Of a DNA stretch of 37,038 nt, positions 28,974-37,038 are shown piece by piece (the stretch's first letter is position 1; each line of letters begins with the position of its first letter). The notes under the pieces were generated by a model. It made no database searches. It was not told the DNA's origin and worked only from the letters and a program-made list of their open reading frames with translations. The position numbers were made by a program, and so were the translations under genes. The DNA comes from CAZRIE01 sp964600075 (lineage in GTDB: Bacteria; Bacteroidota; Bacteroidia; Flavobacteriales; Flavobacteriaceae). Where the stretch lies: assembly GCA_964600075.1 (NCBI GenBank), contig CAZRIE010000035.1:1-37038 (forward strand), written 5' to 3'.

Positions 28974-29093
28974 ATGAAAACTTTATTGTTCACTGTCAAA
29001 AAAGAGTTTACCAAAGACAATTTGATTGCGGCCGTTAGCTGTTTGATTCTATCTACTTCTATTTTCTTTATCATGAAGGTAATAGGACAATAG
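28974..29093 (+). CDS. 39-residue single-helix membrane peptide
   Basis: ATG 28974 to TAG 29093 encodes a basic start (MKTLLFTVKKEFTKDN), a hydrophobic helix LIAAVSCLILSTSIFFIM and a short tail KVIGQ. Balanced amino-acid use and membrane topology make it more credible than a random frame. No homology evidence, function unknown. The long minus-strand frame here (28829-29098) has poor composition and is not preferred. Confidence 0.4.
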   Translation: MKTLLFTVKKEFTKDNLIAAVSCLILSTSIFFIMKVIGQ

Positions 29094-29612
29094 AACAATT
29101 ACCTACTTACTTGAAAAAGTGGCGTATGCTACAAAATTCCATTAGAAGCTCCGATCTCCTAAAAATGAGATAATGTTAAGTTTAGGCATAAAATCTCTTT
29201 AGCGCAAAGCTGTTTACGATAGATTGTGGAAAAATCTAATCGCTAGCGGCATCTGGCCAATAACATCCGTTGTTTGAACAAAACATTCCAAAATTACTGG
29301 TCTTCCTATAATTGGACGTAGAAAAGGCTACAATGCCCAGATGTCTCCTGCCTCACTCCTTATAGAAAAGGGGACTTCAACCTGCCAGAAAGTTACCACG
29401 ACAATTCGAAAACCGAAGTAGTTAAGAGTATATTCCTCACAGCAGCTCTGCACGGCTATTTAGGGCTTGTATTGATATACACAAAAAAGAGCGGCCTTTT
29501 GCTAAAACACTTCATCGTAATTCTTTACTTTTAGAACTCGTTTAAACTTTTGATCACTTGGCCGAATCTTTTCGTCTTATGGTCTACCCATAGCATTGGG
29601 AACACCTTTATA
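29094..29612. other. Intergenic region before the cytochrome lipoprotein
   Basis: About 520 bp without a plausible gene, repeat or hairpin that I could support. A promoter for the next gene must lie here but no clean TAnnTTTG box was found. Confidence 0.4.
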
Positions 29613-32600
29613 ATGAATAACATGAATCTTACAACCTACTTCACCTCAAAACTTTTTATCGCCCTTTTAGCTTTTTCTATAACCCTGACCTTCAATAGTT
29701 GTCAAGAAGCTAGTCCGATCGGGCCTTGGGATTACGAGGTCGATTTTGGGGATGACAAAGCAGCGGGTATTCTTAAAGTAAAAAAAGAAGGTAAAGATTA
29801 TACAGGGACATTAATATCCTTCGATTGGGGTACCATTGATTTGGAAAAGGTGGTCATCGAAACGAATAAGCTATCGGCGAATTTTGAGCTTTTTGGAAAA
29901 AAAACAAACCTCGAGGGAACCATATCTTCCGGAATAGTAACTGGAACGCTACAAATCAAAGACGAAATTTTTCCTTTCAACGCCGCACCGCGCTCAGACA
30001 ATACCGTCGAAATTGATCGTTCGGACATTACGTATATTTTGGCCAAAAACGATCTTTCCGATTCCGAGATCGGAATCGATCATGCCAGTATTATTGGCAA
30101 AGAAGACCGGGAAACTATTAAACGGGGCGAGCGAATTTACAGTTCCAATTGTGTCAATTGTCATGGAACACCGCAGATAGAAGGCTCCATTCCATCCTCC
30201 CTCAAGTTTTGGAACCAACCTTTTAAAGCGGGTAGCGATAGTTTTTCAATGTACCAAACCATGACTAGAGGTGTCGGTTTTATGCCTCCACAGCCTACCC
30301 TCACACCTCAAGAAAAATATGATGTAATTACCTATGTTCGAGAGAAATTTGTCAAGAACAATGAAAATGAAACCTATATTTCTAATACGCCAGGATATCT
30401 GTCGGGCTTGCCAAAGGGCACTTCCCTAGGTCCTGAATCGAAGCCCTATCAACCTTGGGCCGATATGGATTATGGCAACTTTTTTATCAACACTTATGAA
30501 CTTGTAGACGAAGAGACCGGCATACCGAGGTATCATTCCCCAGGCCCTGCCCCCTACCCGGACGAAGATTATTCTAAGAATAATTTCGCCTACAAAGGAA
30601 TTGCCGTTCGTTTAGACAAAGGCCCTGGGGGTATCTCAAAAGGCAAGGCCTGGATGATTTTCGACCATGACCTGATGCGCGTTGCCGGAGGATGGACCGG
30701 TGAGGGGTTTATTGATTGGAACGGTATTCTACTTAACGACAAACATGAGACCTATCCCCGAACTATCGGAAAATTACATTTCGAAACACCGGTGGGGCCG
30801 GGTTGGGCCAACCCAAAAACCGGTTCTTTTGATGATCCCCGAATCAGGGCCAGAGACGGCCGCGCATTTGGTCCGTTACCTAGAACCTGGGCAGATTATA
30901 AAGGGTTGTTCCATTTTGAAGACCATATTATCATTTCCTATAAAGTAGGCCGTTCGAACGTTCTCGAAGAGCTGGGTATGGAAGAATTTGAAAATAAAAC
31001 GGTGTTTACGCGAACACTGAATATCGATGCATCCCCCTCGAATTTAAAAATGAGGATTGCCCCAAGCACACATAAAGTTGTCTTGACCGGTGCCGGCGCC
31101 ACGCTGTCGGAACAGGATGGTTACCACATTATGCAGGTCGACCCGTTGAAGACTGCAACGGTAAAACTGTTTATAGCCAATTCTTCTACAAGTGATTTGG
31201 CCCCGCTCGCATCTACTTCTGAGGCTCCGGTCGTATTAACGAAATATGTTTCGAATGGAGGCAAAGCGCATTATCCTCAAGAACTAAAAAGCGCCATTAC
31301 TCCCGGGCCGGAAGATTCGATTTTCGCAGTAGATCTACTGACCCCTCCCTTTGAAAATCCATGGGCCAGTAGAATGAAGCTTAGCGGTATCGACTTTCTA
31401 AGTGATTCGAATAAAGCTGTCGTCTGTACCAGCGATGGTGATATTTGGTTAATTAAAGGCCTTACTAAAGGCGAAAATATCCTCTCGTGGAAACGTATCG
31501 GATCGGGTCTTTTTCAACCCCTGGGCATTAAGGTGCTAAATGACAAAATATTTATCATTTGTAGAGACCAGTTGGTGTTGCTTCATGATTATAATGGAGA
31601 TGACGAGACCGATTTTTATGAAAGTTTCAATCATGACCACCAAGTAACCGATCACTTCCACGAGTTTGCAATGGGTCTGCAAGCCGATACGGAAGGAAAT
31701 TTATACTATGCGAAAAGTGGTAGACATGCCCGTGAGGCATTAGTACCTCAACATGGCACTCTACTTAAGGTGAGTAAAGACGGCTCAAAGACCGATATCA
31801 TTGCCAAGGGATTTCGAGCGGCAAACGGCGTTTGCATCAATCCCGATGGGAGTTTCTTGGTTACCGACCAACAAGGGTTTTGGAACCCTATGAACCGCAT
31901 CAATTGGGTCGATGGAAATAATCAGTTTTATGGTAATATGTGGGGTTATGACCCACCACAAGATAGTACTGCTGTGGCAATGGAGCCTCCGATGGTATGG
32001 GTAGACATGGAGTTTGATCGTTCACCATCGGAATTGCTTTGGGTAGATAGCGAGCAGTGGGGAAAATTGAACGGAGGCCTATTAAGCTTTTCCTATGGCT
32101 TCGGTAAAATTCAATTGGTATTACCTGAAAAGGTAAACGGCCAAATGCAGGGCGGGGTTATCGATTTACCCGGCATAAAATTTTTGACAGGGGTAATGCG
32201 CGGAAGGTTCAATCCTTCAGACGGACAGTTATATGCCTGCGGGATGTCTGCCTGGGGAACAAATCAAATGTTACGGGGCGGTGGGTTGTATCGCATACGA
32301 TATACCGGTAAAAAGATATCGGTTCCTATCGCATTGGCCACTTCAAAATCAGGTCTTACCTTAACTTTTGGCAGCAAACTGGATGGTAAACAGGTAACGA
32401 ATATAAAAAATTATGAAGTAAAAACATGGGCTTTGGTTCGCAGCAGTGCGTATGGCTCCGACCGCTATGATGTTAAGACTTTGGATATTTCCGAAGTTGA
32501 AGTCTCCACTGATGGTCAAAGCGTCTCCCTATTCTTAAATGATATTGCCCCTACCGATGTCATGACAGTTTCTTATGACTTGGTAGATTTGGAAGGAAAT

Positions 32601-32651
32601 GCTTTAACAGGAAAAGTTCAAAATACCATTCACAATTTAAGTAAGGATTAA
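29613..32651 (+). CDS. Cytochrome c / DUF6797 / beta-propeller lipoprotein
   Basis: 1012 aa from ATG 29613 (29622 also possible; the TTG at 29550 would bury the signal peptide). A lipobox, ITLTFNSC, follows a hydrophobic segment, so it is an exported lipoprotein. Then come a small beta domain (about 35-135), a c-type haem site CVNCH (Cys180) with a distal Met in GFMPPQPTL, a large DUF6797-like region (DYGNFFINTYELVDEETGIP ... KGIAVRLDKGPGG) and a C-terminal six-bladed-propeller region (FAMGLQADTEGNLYYAKSG ... GVCINPDGSFLVTDQQGFWN). This architecture is found in periplasmic putative dehydrogenases of Bacteroidota and Planctomycetota. The substrate is unknown; sugar or alcohol oxidation is plausible. 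Host gene, monocistronic. Confidence 0.8.
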   Translation: MNNMNLTTYFTSKLFIALLAFSITLTFNSCQEASPIGPWDYEVDFGDDKAAGILKVKKEGKDYTGTLISFDWGTIDLEKVVIETNKLSANFELFGKKTNLEGTISSGIVTGTLQIKDEIFPFNAAPRSDNTVEIDRSDITYILAKNDLSDSEIGIDHASIIGKEDRETIKRGERIYSSNCVNCHGTPQIEGSIPSSLKFWNQPFKAGSDSFSMYQTMTRGVGFMPPQPTLTPQEKYDVITYVREKFVKNNENETYISNTPGYLSGLPKGTSLGPESKPYQPWADMDYGNFFINTYELVDEETGIPRYHSPGPAPYPDEDYSKNNFAYKGIAVRLDKGPGGISKGKAWMIFDHDLMRVAGGWTGEGFIDWNGILLNDKHETYPRTIGKLHFETPVGPGWANPKTGSFDDPRIRARDGRAFGPLPRTWADYKGLFHFEDHIIISYKVGRSNVLEELGMEEFENKTVFTRTLNIDASPSNLKMRIAPSTHKVVLTGAGATLSEQDGYHIMQVDPLKTATVKLFIANSSTSDLAPLASTSEAPVVLTKYVSNGGKAHYPQELKSAITPGPEDSIFAVDLLTPPFENPWASRMKLSGIDFLSDSNKAVVCTSDGDIWLIKGLTKGENILSWKRIGSGLFQPLGIKVLNDKIFIICRDQLVLLHDYNGDDETDFYESFNHDHQVTDHFHEFAMGLQADTEGNLYYAKSGRHAREALVPQHGTLLKVSKDGSKTDIIAKGFRAANGVCINPDGSFLVTDQQGFWNPMNRINWVDGNNQFYGNMWGYDPPQDSTAVAMEPPMVWVDMEFDRSPSELLWVDSEQWGKLNGGLLSFSYGFGKIQLVLPEKVNGQMQGGVIDLPGIKFLTGVMRGRFNPSDGQLYACGMSAWGTNQMLRGGGLYRIRYTGKKISVPIALATSKSGLTLTFGSKLDGKQVTNIKNYEVKTWALVRSSAYGSDRYDVKTLDISEVEVSTDGQSVSLFLNDIAPTDVMTVSYDLVDLEGNALTGKVQNTIHNLSKD

Positions 32652-33023
32652 AAGGCTGTTTTGAAACCTATCAATTCGGGTTTTGGCGGTAATAAAATAA
32701 GGGTTGAAATTCCAATATAGTAAATGATTGAAAACGCTGTAGAAAATCAGTTGGGCTTTTTAATTGACAAAACAATTTCCTAAGCTAGATAATGTTTTCC
32801 ATTATTAATGGAATTGTCAAAACAGTATTCGCGAATAATATCAAATACCTTGAGCAAAATTTACTTCTTCTCGTCTCTTTCTGAATAGATGCAGTATCAA
32901 GTCGGCTACCAATTCCCTCCTCTGGTTAACGAATTTCCTGTGTTTTCAAATGCTTCAAAAACTCTTCTGGAATTTTCTTTAGCAGTACTGGTTTGGGGTA
33001 AATCTAAGGTGCAACTTCGTAAT
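32652..33023. other. Intergenic region between convergent genes
   Basis: About 370 bp separating the cytochrome lipoprotein from the end of the minus-strand AAA+ gene. Nothing resembling a gene is supportable. A short minus-strand frame (KPVLLKKIPEEFLKHLKTQE) lacks a start and is stopped on both sides. Confidence 0.4.
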
Positions 33024-34385
33024 TCAATAGGAGAAGGTCTTGTCCTGTTTTTTGAGCTCTTTCTTGATGCCTTCATAGATATCCTCTTTTATTAAAACGA
33101 CATCCTTTCTGGAGCAGGCCCTTAAGGTCGCATAGTACAATACATTTACAATTTCCGCTCCGGTAATCTCGTATTTTTCGGCGATACGTTTCCAATCGAT
33201 ATCGGTACTGGCCTTCATGTTCAAAGGCAAGCTTTGTGTCCATAATTTGTAACGTTCGGTAACACTTGGCATTGGGAAATGGATGATATTATGGAATCGG
33301 CGTAAAAAGGCATCGTCAATATTGTTCTTAAAGTTGGATGCCAAGATCAACAAACCTTGAAAGTCCTCGATCCGCTGTAGCAAATAGGAAACTTCCTGGT
33401 TGGCAAATTTATCATTGGAACTTTGCACATTGGTGCGTTTGCCAAAGAGGGCATCGGCCTCGTCAAAAAACAAGATCCAATTTTTTCGCTCGGCCCTGTT
33501 GAACACCATTTCGATATGCTTTTCGGTTTCCCCGATATACTTAGACACCACTTGCGACAGGTCGATACGGTATACCGGAATTTTAAATTTCTTACCCAGC
33601 AAAGAGGCCGTCAAGGTCTTTCCCGTTCCGGCTTTACCATAGAATAAGACGCGGTATCCCGGCTTGATCCTTCTTCCCAAGGTGGGGTCTTGTAGCACCT
33701 GTTCATGATGCGACATCCAAATTTGGATATCATTGATGTGCTCTGCGGTCTGCGGATGCAATACCAAATCTTCCCAAAGCATGGAGGTGTGAATCTTCCG
33801 TGCGGGGAATTCCAAACTGTAGACCGGGGCAGCCTCCTTTCCCAATAGTATTTTTTCTAGCCAATCCGCATCGGGAACAAGTCGACCCGCCATATTGGGC
33901 TCTCCGTGCGGTACACCATCGACCTGCAGTAGGGCATGGGTGGCGAAGAGGCCATCGCTATTGAATATTTTTTGATACGCCAAACGTGCCTTTATATCGA
34001 GTCCGGCCAATACAAACAATGCGGTTTCCCCAGTAGGGAGGATGCCCCTATGTTGTTGCCCTTTGATTCCGCCAAAGGCTATGAATTCTCCTCCTTGGGG
34101 AAGCGCTTTTGACATGACGTCCTCGAAAAAACCAGGTCTTATATAAGGGATGATCGCTAGGAACAGCACCAGTTTCTCCGCAAAGGAGAAGTCACCTTCA
34201 AGTTGCAAAATATTGTCCAAAGCTCCGGTAAATTCATCGGTTTCGTACTCTGTCAACAGAAATTTGGTCTGAGCTTGCTCGGCCGCTAGGCGGTCCAAGA
34301 TCAATTTGCCCAGTGTATCGATTCCCAGGGCAAGCTCAGCCTGATTTTTTGATACGATCTTCAGCTTACTTTTCATTCCTCCCAT
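33024..34385 (-). CDS. AAA+ ATPase, eCIS-associated type
   Basis: 453 aa. A roughly 210-residue N-terminal helical domain is followed by a CDC48/FtsH-like AAA+ module: Walker A GKAGTGKT (250-257), Walker B ILFFDEAD (304-311), sensor 1 ILASN (347-351), arginine-finger region DDAFLRRF (358-365), and a helical lid to the end. Genes of this size and layout accompany extracellular contractile injection systems (the Afp15/PVC15-type ATPase) and neighbour DUF4157 proteins, as here. The probable role is assembly or effector loading. Last gene of the minus-strand cluster, 106 bp after DUF4157. All nucleotide-binding residues are present. Confidence 0.85.
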   Translation of the reverse strand: MGGMKSKLKIVSKNQAELALGIDTLGKLILDRLAAEQAQTKFLLTEYETDEFTGALDNILQLEGDFSFAEKLVLFLAIIPYIRPGFFEDVMSKALPQGGEFIAFGGIKGQQHRGILPTGETALFVLAGLDIKARLAYQKIFNSDGLFATHALLQVDGVPHGEPNMAGRLVPDADWLEKILLGKEAAPVYSLEFPARKIHTSMLWEDLVLHPQTAEHINDIQIWMSHHEQVLQDPTLGRRIKPGYRVLFYGKAGTGKTLTASLLGKKFKIPVYRIDLSQVVSKYIGETEKHIEMVFNRAERKNWILFFDEADALFGKRTNVQSSNDKFANQEVSYLLQRIEDFQGLLILASNFKNNIDDAFLRRFHNIIHFPMPSVTERYKLWTQSLPLNMKASTDIDWKRIAEKYEITGAEIVNVLYYATLRACSRKDVVLIKEDIYEGIKKELKKQDKTFSY

Positions 34386-34491
34386 AGATACTTCACTTAA
34401 GAATTTGGTTTATGTCTTCTTTGATTTTAAGGGAACATATCCTGTATAAGATACCACAAAATCCCTGCTTATAAAAGCGATATCCCTACAA

Positions 34492-35676
34492 TCAAGAAAC
34501 CGCTGGAGCTTCCGGAGCAGCTGGCGGAGCGGCCGCCGACTCATCTTCACATTCCAAATCAATATTCACATTAAATGGATCCAGCGCCGCACTGGCTGCA
34601 TTGGCAGCGGCCCTTCTTGCTGCTTCGTTTACGTTGTGCAATTGTTGTGCATAGGCATCTATGCCCGTGCTAGGCCCGGTATAGTCTATCGGCAATGTTA
34701 CGGTGCCGTTATACTGGTTAAAAGCGCCCACATGTTGATCTTCATGTGGCGACAACGTGTTGGTAATGGCATCCCGTACCCGATCTTCCTGACAGGGGGT
34801 TAGTCCGGTGGGAACACCTGGCAAGGAAACCGAGGTGGATACGCTGTAATCGATAGTGTATTGCCCGGTATAGTGCCAGCAGTCGCCTTTCGAGCAGCCC
34901 GGTCCCTCGGTAACCGCTGTGCGCTGCAAGCCACTACTTCTTCCATTACCCCCGTTATAGGTGGCATTGGTAACCCCTTGTATGGAAATCGATTGGCCAA
35001 ATACCATTTTTGTGGTCGGCTGTCCAATATATTGGATTTCGGGAACATGCTCTGGGGCCAAAATGCGTTCCTCTTCCTGTTCGGCTTCCTTTTCCATGGC
35101 CGTGGCCTCCGTGTCGGCCACTTGACCCCCCTCTTTACTCTGGGTGTTTTCTCCTTCTTTCTCTTCCTTGGCGGGTGCCGTACTTCCGTCTTCGGGCATC
35201 ATTTGAATAAGGTGCCTGCCGTTTTTCTGTTGTTGTACGTGTTTCAGTTCATGGGCCAATAGCTGTTTGGCCTCCACACTGCCTTCTTCAAAATAAGCCT
35301 TGTTCATTACGATATGGTTTTGCCAAGTAAAGGCCTTTGCCCCGATTTCCTTGGCGGCGTTGGCGGCCTCCTTATCGTTATGGATTTTAACATCGCCAAA
35401 ATTATCGCCCATCCTACCTTCAAAAAAGCTCCTATTTTGTTTGGAAAGCGTACTTCCTTTGGCGCCGATGTTGTTCATATAATGGCCGAAGAAGCTTTTA
35501 GAGCTTTGGGTCGATTGGCCGTCTGACTTTTTCTGCACCCCTTTCTTTTCCTCGCCCTCACATTTTTCGCATTTGCGCTGTACTTGGGCTTCAAAGAAAT
35601 TTTCGTTCTGGGCTTTCTTTTGGGCCGGCTTTTGTCGTTTTGCCCGTTGTCTTCGATTTGATGATTTATTTTTCAT
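34492..35676 (-). CDS. DUF4157 (eCIS core domain) protein with a second HExxH site
   Basis: 394 aa. A basic, disordered N-terminus (about 1-60, with a CEKCEG pair) precedes DUF4157 (about 63-150: NRSFFEGRMGDNFGDVKIHN, AFTWQNHIVMNKAYF, HELKH at 142-146). This domain marks proteins loaded into or associated with extracellular contractile injection systems and has a zincin-like HExxH. After an acidic low-complexity linker (about 160-205), a C-terminal domain (about 215-385) carries its own HEDQH (311-315) and paired Cys (CSKGDC). It may be a second metallopeptidase-like toxin domain. Between the nuclease toxin and the AAA+ ATPase, same strand. Confidence 0.83.
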   Translation of the reverse strand: MKNKSSNRRQRAKRQKPAQKKAQNENFFEAQVQRKCEKCEGEEKKGVQKKSDGQSTQSSKSFFGHYMNNIGAKGSTLSKQNRSFFEGRMGDNFGDVKIHNDKEAANAAKEIGAKAFTWQNHIVMNKAYFEEGSVEAKQLLAHELKHVQQQKNGRHLIQMMPEDGSTAPAKEEKEGENTQSKEGGQVADTEATAMEKEAEQEEERILAPEHVPEIQYIGQPTTKMVFGQSISIQGVTNATYNGGNGRSSGLQRTAVTEGPGCSKGDCWHYTGQYTIDYSVSTSVSLPGVPTGLTPCQEDRVRDAITNTLSPHEDQHVGAFNQYNGTVTLPIDYTGPSTGIDAYAQQLHNVNEAARRAAANAASAALDPFNVNIDLECEDESAAAPPAAPEAPAVS

Positions 35677-35734
35677 GAGTCTTTATTTTAAATTCTTATA
35701 GTCAAGCTCTTTTTATAGGGTGTCTATTAAATAA

Positions 35735-37038
35735 TTATTCTGGATCCTCCACTAGTTTATCATAATATTTATCTTCCAATATTTTATCTTTAAAACCATC
35801 GGACCCCAAATATTCGACGCTTAGAAATTTGCCAGGGAGCGCCTTCAAATCCTTATTAATTTCTGTTTGCAAGACACCACTCAACTCCTTTTTCATATCC
35901 TGATCAAATTCTGTACTGGTCGGGTTATCAGTATCAAATTCTTTTTTTAATAGGTCCTTTAATTTACTTCCCTGTGAGGCTTCCTCTTTTATTTCGGCAT
36001 TTATCGTAAGGTTGAAGGAGTCCTTCTTCTTGAATTTTGCCGCCATTTTATTTTCAACATCCAACATATCTTTGGTGTTGTATAAAGGAGAGGATGGGTA
36101 AATATTAAGTCCTCTGTTTTTCCCAGAACCTCCAAAGCGATCCCCGATAAGATGAGCATTGTGGAAGCCTCCTTTTGCAGAATCCGTAACTCCGCGAGGA
36201 TTTCCTTCAGGCTTAAAAACCAAGTCTTTCCCAACCACTTTACGTGTTTGTATGTGATCCTCATTTTCCTTCGTTACCTTTTTAAAGGAAATGTCTATGG
36301 TAAAATTGGGACCTTCTTTGCCATCGAAGGTCTTGGTAGAATAGGTTGCCTTATAGACACCACCATCCTCGGCAACATTAATTTGATCCGGAATATAATT
36401 TTTATGGTCAGGCACATAGGCTTTTTCCGGACTAGGCATAAGCATACCTCCTTCAACAATGGCAATACTCATAAATTTATCTGCCATTCCACTTTGTCTT
36501 ACGATTTTGGGTGAGGCTACCCCTTTGTTCTCCGTTGTTCTTATCCCGTATACTTTTTTGTCATCTACTTTATTTTTGTTAGTTTCCAAATCGTTAATAA
36601 ACCGGGGTAAAATAGCCTTATTATCATCGACAACCTTAGTGTTTAGATAAATCTCAAGGATTTTTACACCGCCCATGAGCTTGCTCACTAAGGGAAGCAG
36701 CGCACCCATTTTAGTCTCCAATTTAGCATCCAACTTTTTAACTTTGGCGTTATCGTTTGTCGCTTTTATTTCAGTTCGAATACCATCGATTTCGGTGGAA
36801 AGGTTAATGGCATTCCCAATTGTTCCGGTCAGGGCAGCATCGGTATTTTCGGTCTTTCTTTTCTCTAGGAAATTGGTTAGCGGAGTAGGTTCGCTAGCCA
36901 CCGTAAGTACAGCGTTGGTTTCACTTCCTGCAAAATATAGCTTGTGTGTTTTGCCATCAGCGCCCCTAAAATTCCTTTTCTTCTTCCACCATTGAAGTAC
37001 GCTGTCAATTGCCCCCTTCACCTTGGCCTTCCCTTTCT
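35735..37038 (-). CDS. Partial polymorphic/eCIS toxin with HNH-type nuclease domain
   Basis: The frame is open to the window edge (KGKAKV precedes the GTG at 37021), so the N-terminus lies outside. The visible part starts with SVLQWWKKKRNFRGADGKTH, LYFAG ... LTVASEPTP, a spacer element I associate with DUF4157 polymorphic toxins. A linker with helical stretches follows, then a nuclease domain (about residues 284-325 counted from GTG 37021: GGFHNAHLIGDRFGGSGKNR, GLNIYPSSPLYN, VENKMA). It resembles DNA/RNA non-specific endonucleases, with His290 as candidate catalytic base. Probably a cargo effector of a contractile injection system that degrades nucleic acid in target cells. No immunity gene is visible in the window. 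Confidence 0.75.
   Translation of the reverse strand, partial: KGKAKVKGAIDSVLQWWKKKRNFRGADGKTHKLYFAGSETNAVLTVASEPTPLTNFLEKRKTENTDAALTGTIGNAINLSTEIDGIRTEIKATNDNAKVKKLDAKLETKMGALLPLVSKLMGGVKILEIYLNTKVVDDNKAILPRFINDLETNKNKVDDKKVYGIRTTENKGVASPKIVRQSGMADKFMSIAIVEGGMLMPSPEKAYVPDHKNYIPDQINVAEDGGVYKATYSTKTFDGKEGPNFTIDISFKKVTKENEDHIQTRKVVGKDLVFKPEGNPRGVTDSAKGGFHNAHLIGDRFGGSGKNRGLNIYPSSPLYNTKDMLDVENKMAAKFKKKDSFNLTINAEIKEEASQGSKLKDLLKKEFDTDNPTSTEFDQDMKKELSGVLQTEINKDLKALPGKFLSVEYLGSDGFKDKILEDKYYDKLVEDPE

Noticed and set aside
28829..29098. 89-codon minus-strand frame
   Set aside because: Poor composition and antisense to the more plausible 39-residue peptide at 28974.
34861..35262. 133-codon plus-strand frame antisense to the DUF4157 gene
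   Set aside because: Shadow of a well-supported gene; no independent coding features.

Overview
The window (about 37 kb, AT-rich) looks like a chromosome segment of a marine-type Flavobacteriaceae/Bacteroidota bacterium. Evidence: TAnnTTTG-type promoter boxes, few Shine-Dalgarno sites, a flavobacterial tmRNA tag (GDNNYALAA), Bacteroidota-type tyrosine recombinases, 'mobile mystery' proteins, LxxSC lipoprotein signals, and a cytochrome c/propeller lipoprotein typical of the phylum. Genus cannot be assigned from sequence reading alone.

Layout. (1) 1-1111: chromosomal anchor, with the 5' part of a saccharopine/alanine-dehydrogenase-like gene (minus strand, runs off the edge) and ssrA (tmRNA). 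(2) 1104 to about 27353: a mosaic genomic island integrated at the 3' end of ssrA. Its left end carries a replacement terminator and integrase A. Cargo follows: a Fic/XRE 'mobile mystery' pair, DUF427, DUF2188, DUF2971 and a hipS-hipT pair whose hipB has been cut away. An end-like sequence follows at about 8056-8180. Next come a large BNR/sortilin-like propeller lipoprotein, a 134-bp MITE-like element and a second att junction (about 11919-12013) with a near-identical copy of the left end. Then comes integrase C with its own DUF2188 gene and a defence-type cargo: an AbiEi/AbiEii operon, a DUF4062 protein, a wHTH/nucleotidyltransferase pair, a membrane TIR-WD40 protein, a higBA pair whose higB is split by a 190-bp structured insert, and a complete hipB-hipS-hipT operon. 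The island ends with an end-like sequence, a GCTCCAC att core and a perfect palindromic terminator at 27359-27380, probably the original ssrA terminator. (3) 27508-32651: host genes for an Ig-like surface protein next to a CTATTGG satellite with a 100-N assembly gap, a tiny membrane peptide, and a cytochrome c/beta-propeller lipoprotein. (4) 33024-37038, minus strand: AAA+ ATPase, DUF4157 (eCIS core domain) protein and a partial nuclease toxin, probably one edge of an extracellular contractile injection system locus whose structural genes lie beyond the window.

How it fits together. Most island genes are toxin-antitoxin or abortive-infection type modules, and nearly every one has an elaborate palindromic operator in its promoter: four GTAAAC-N6-GTTTAC sites at an exact 32-bp period, three TTATAT-N8-ATATAA-like sites at an exact 40-bp period, a 20-bp-arm palindrome before abiEi with a second one inside the operon, and twin TATTGCATA palindromes. 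Non-coding repeat families separate the cargo genes: four same-orientation copies of a roughly 100-bp hairpin sequence, and a two-part repeat present once without and once with the TIR-WD40 gene between its halves. This suggests a cassette-like exchange mechanism for defence genes. The best candidates for something undescribed are that cassette-boundary family, the structured insert in higB, and the mosaic three-part island at ssrA.
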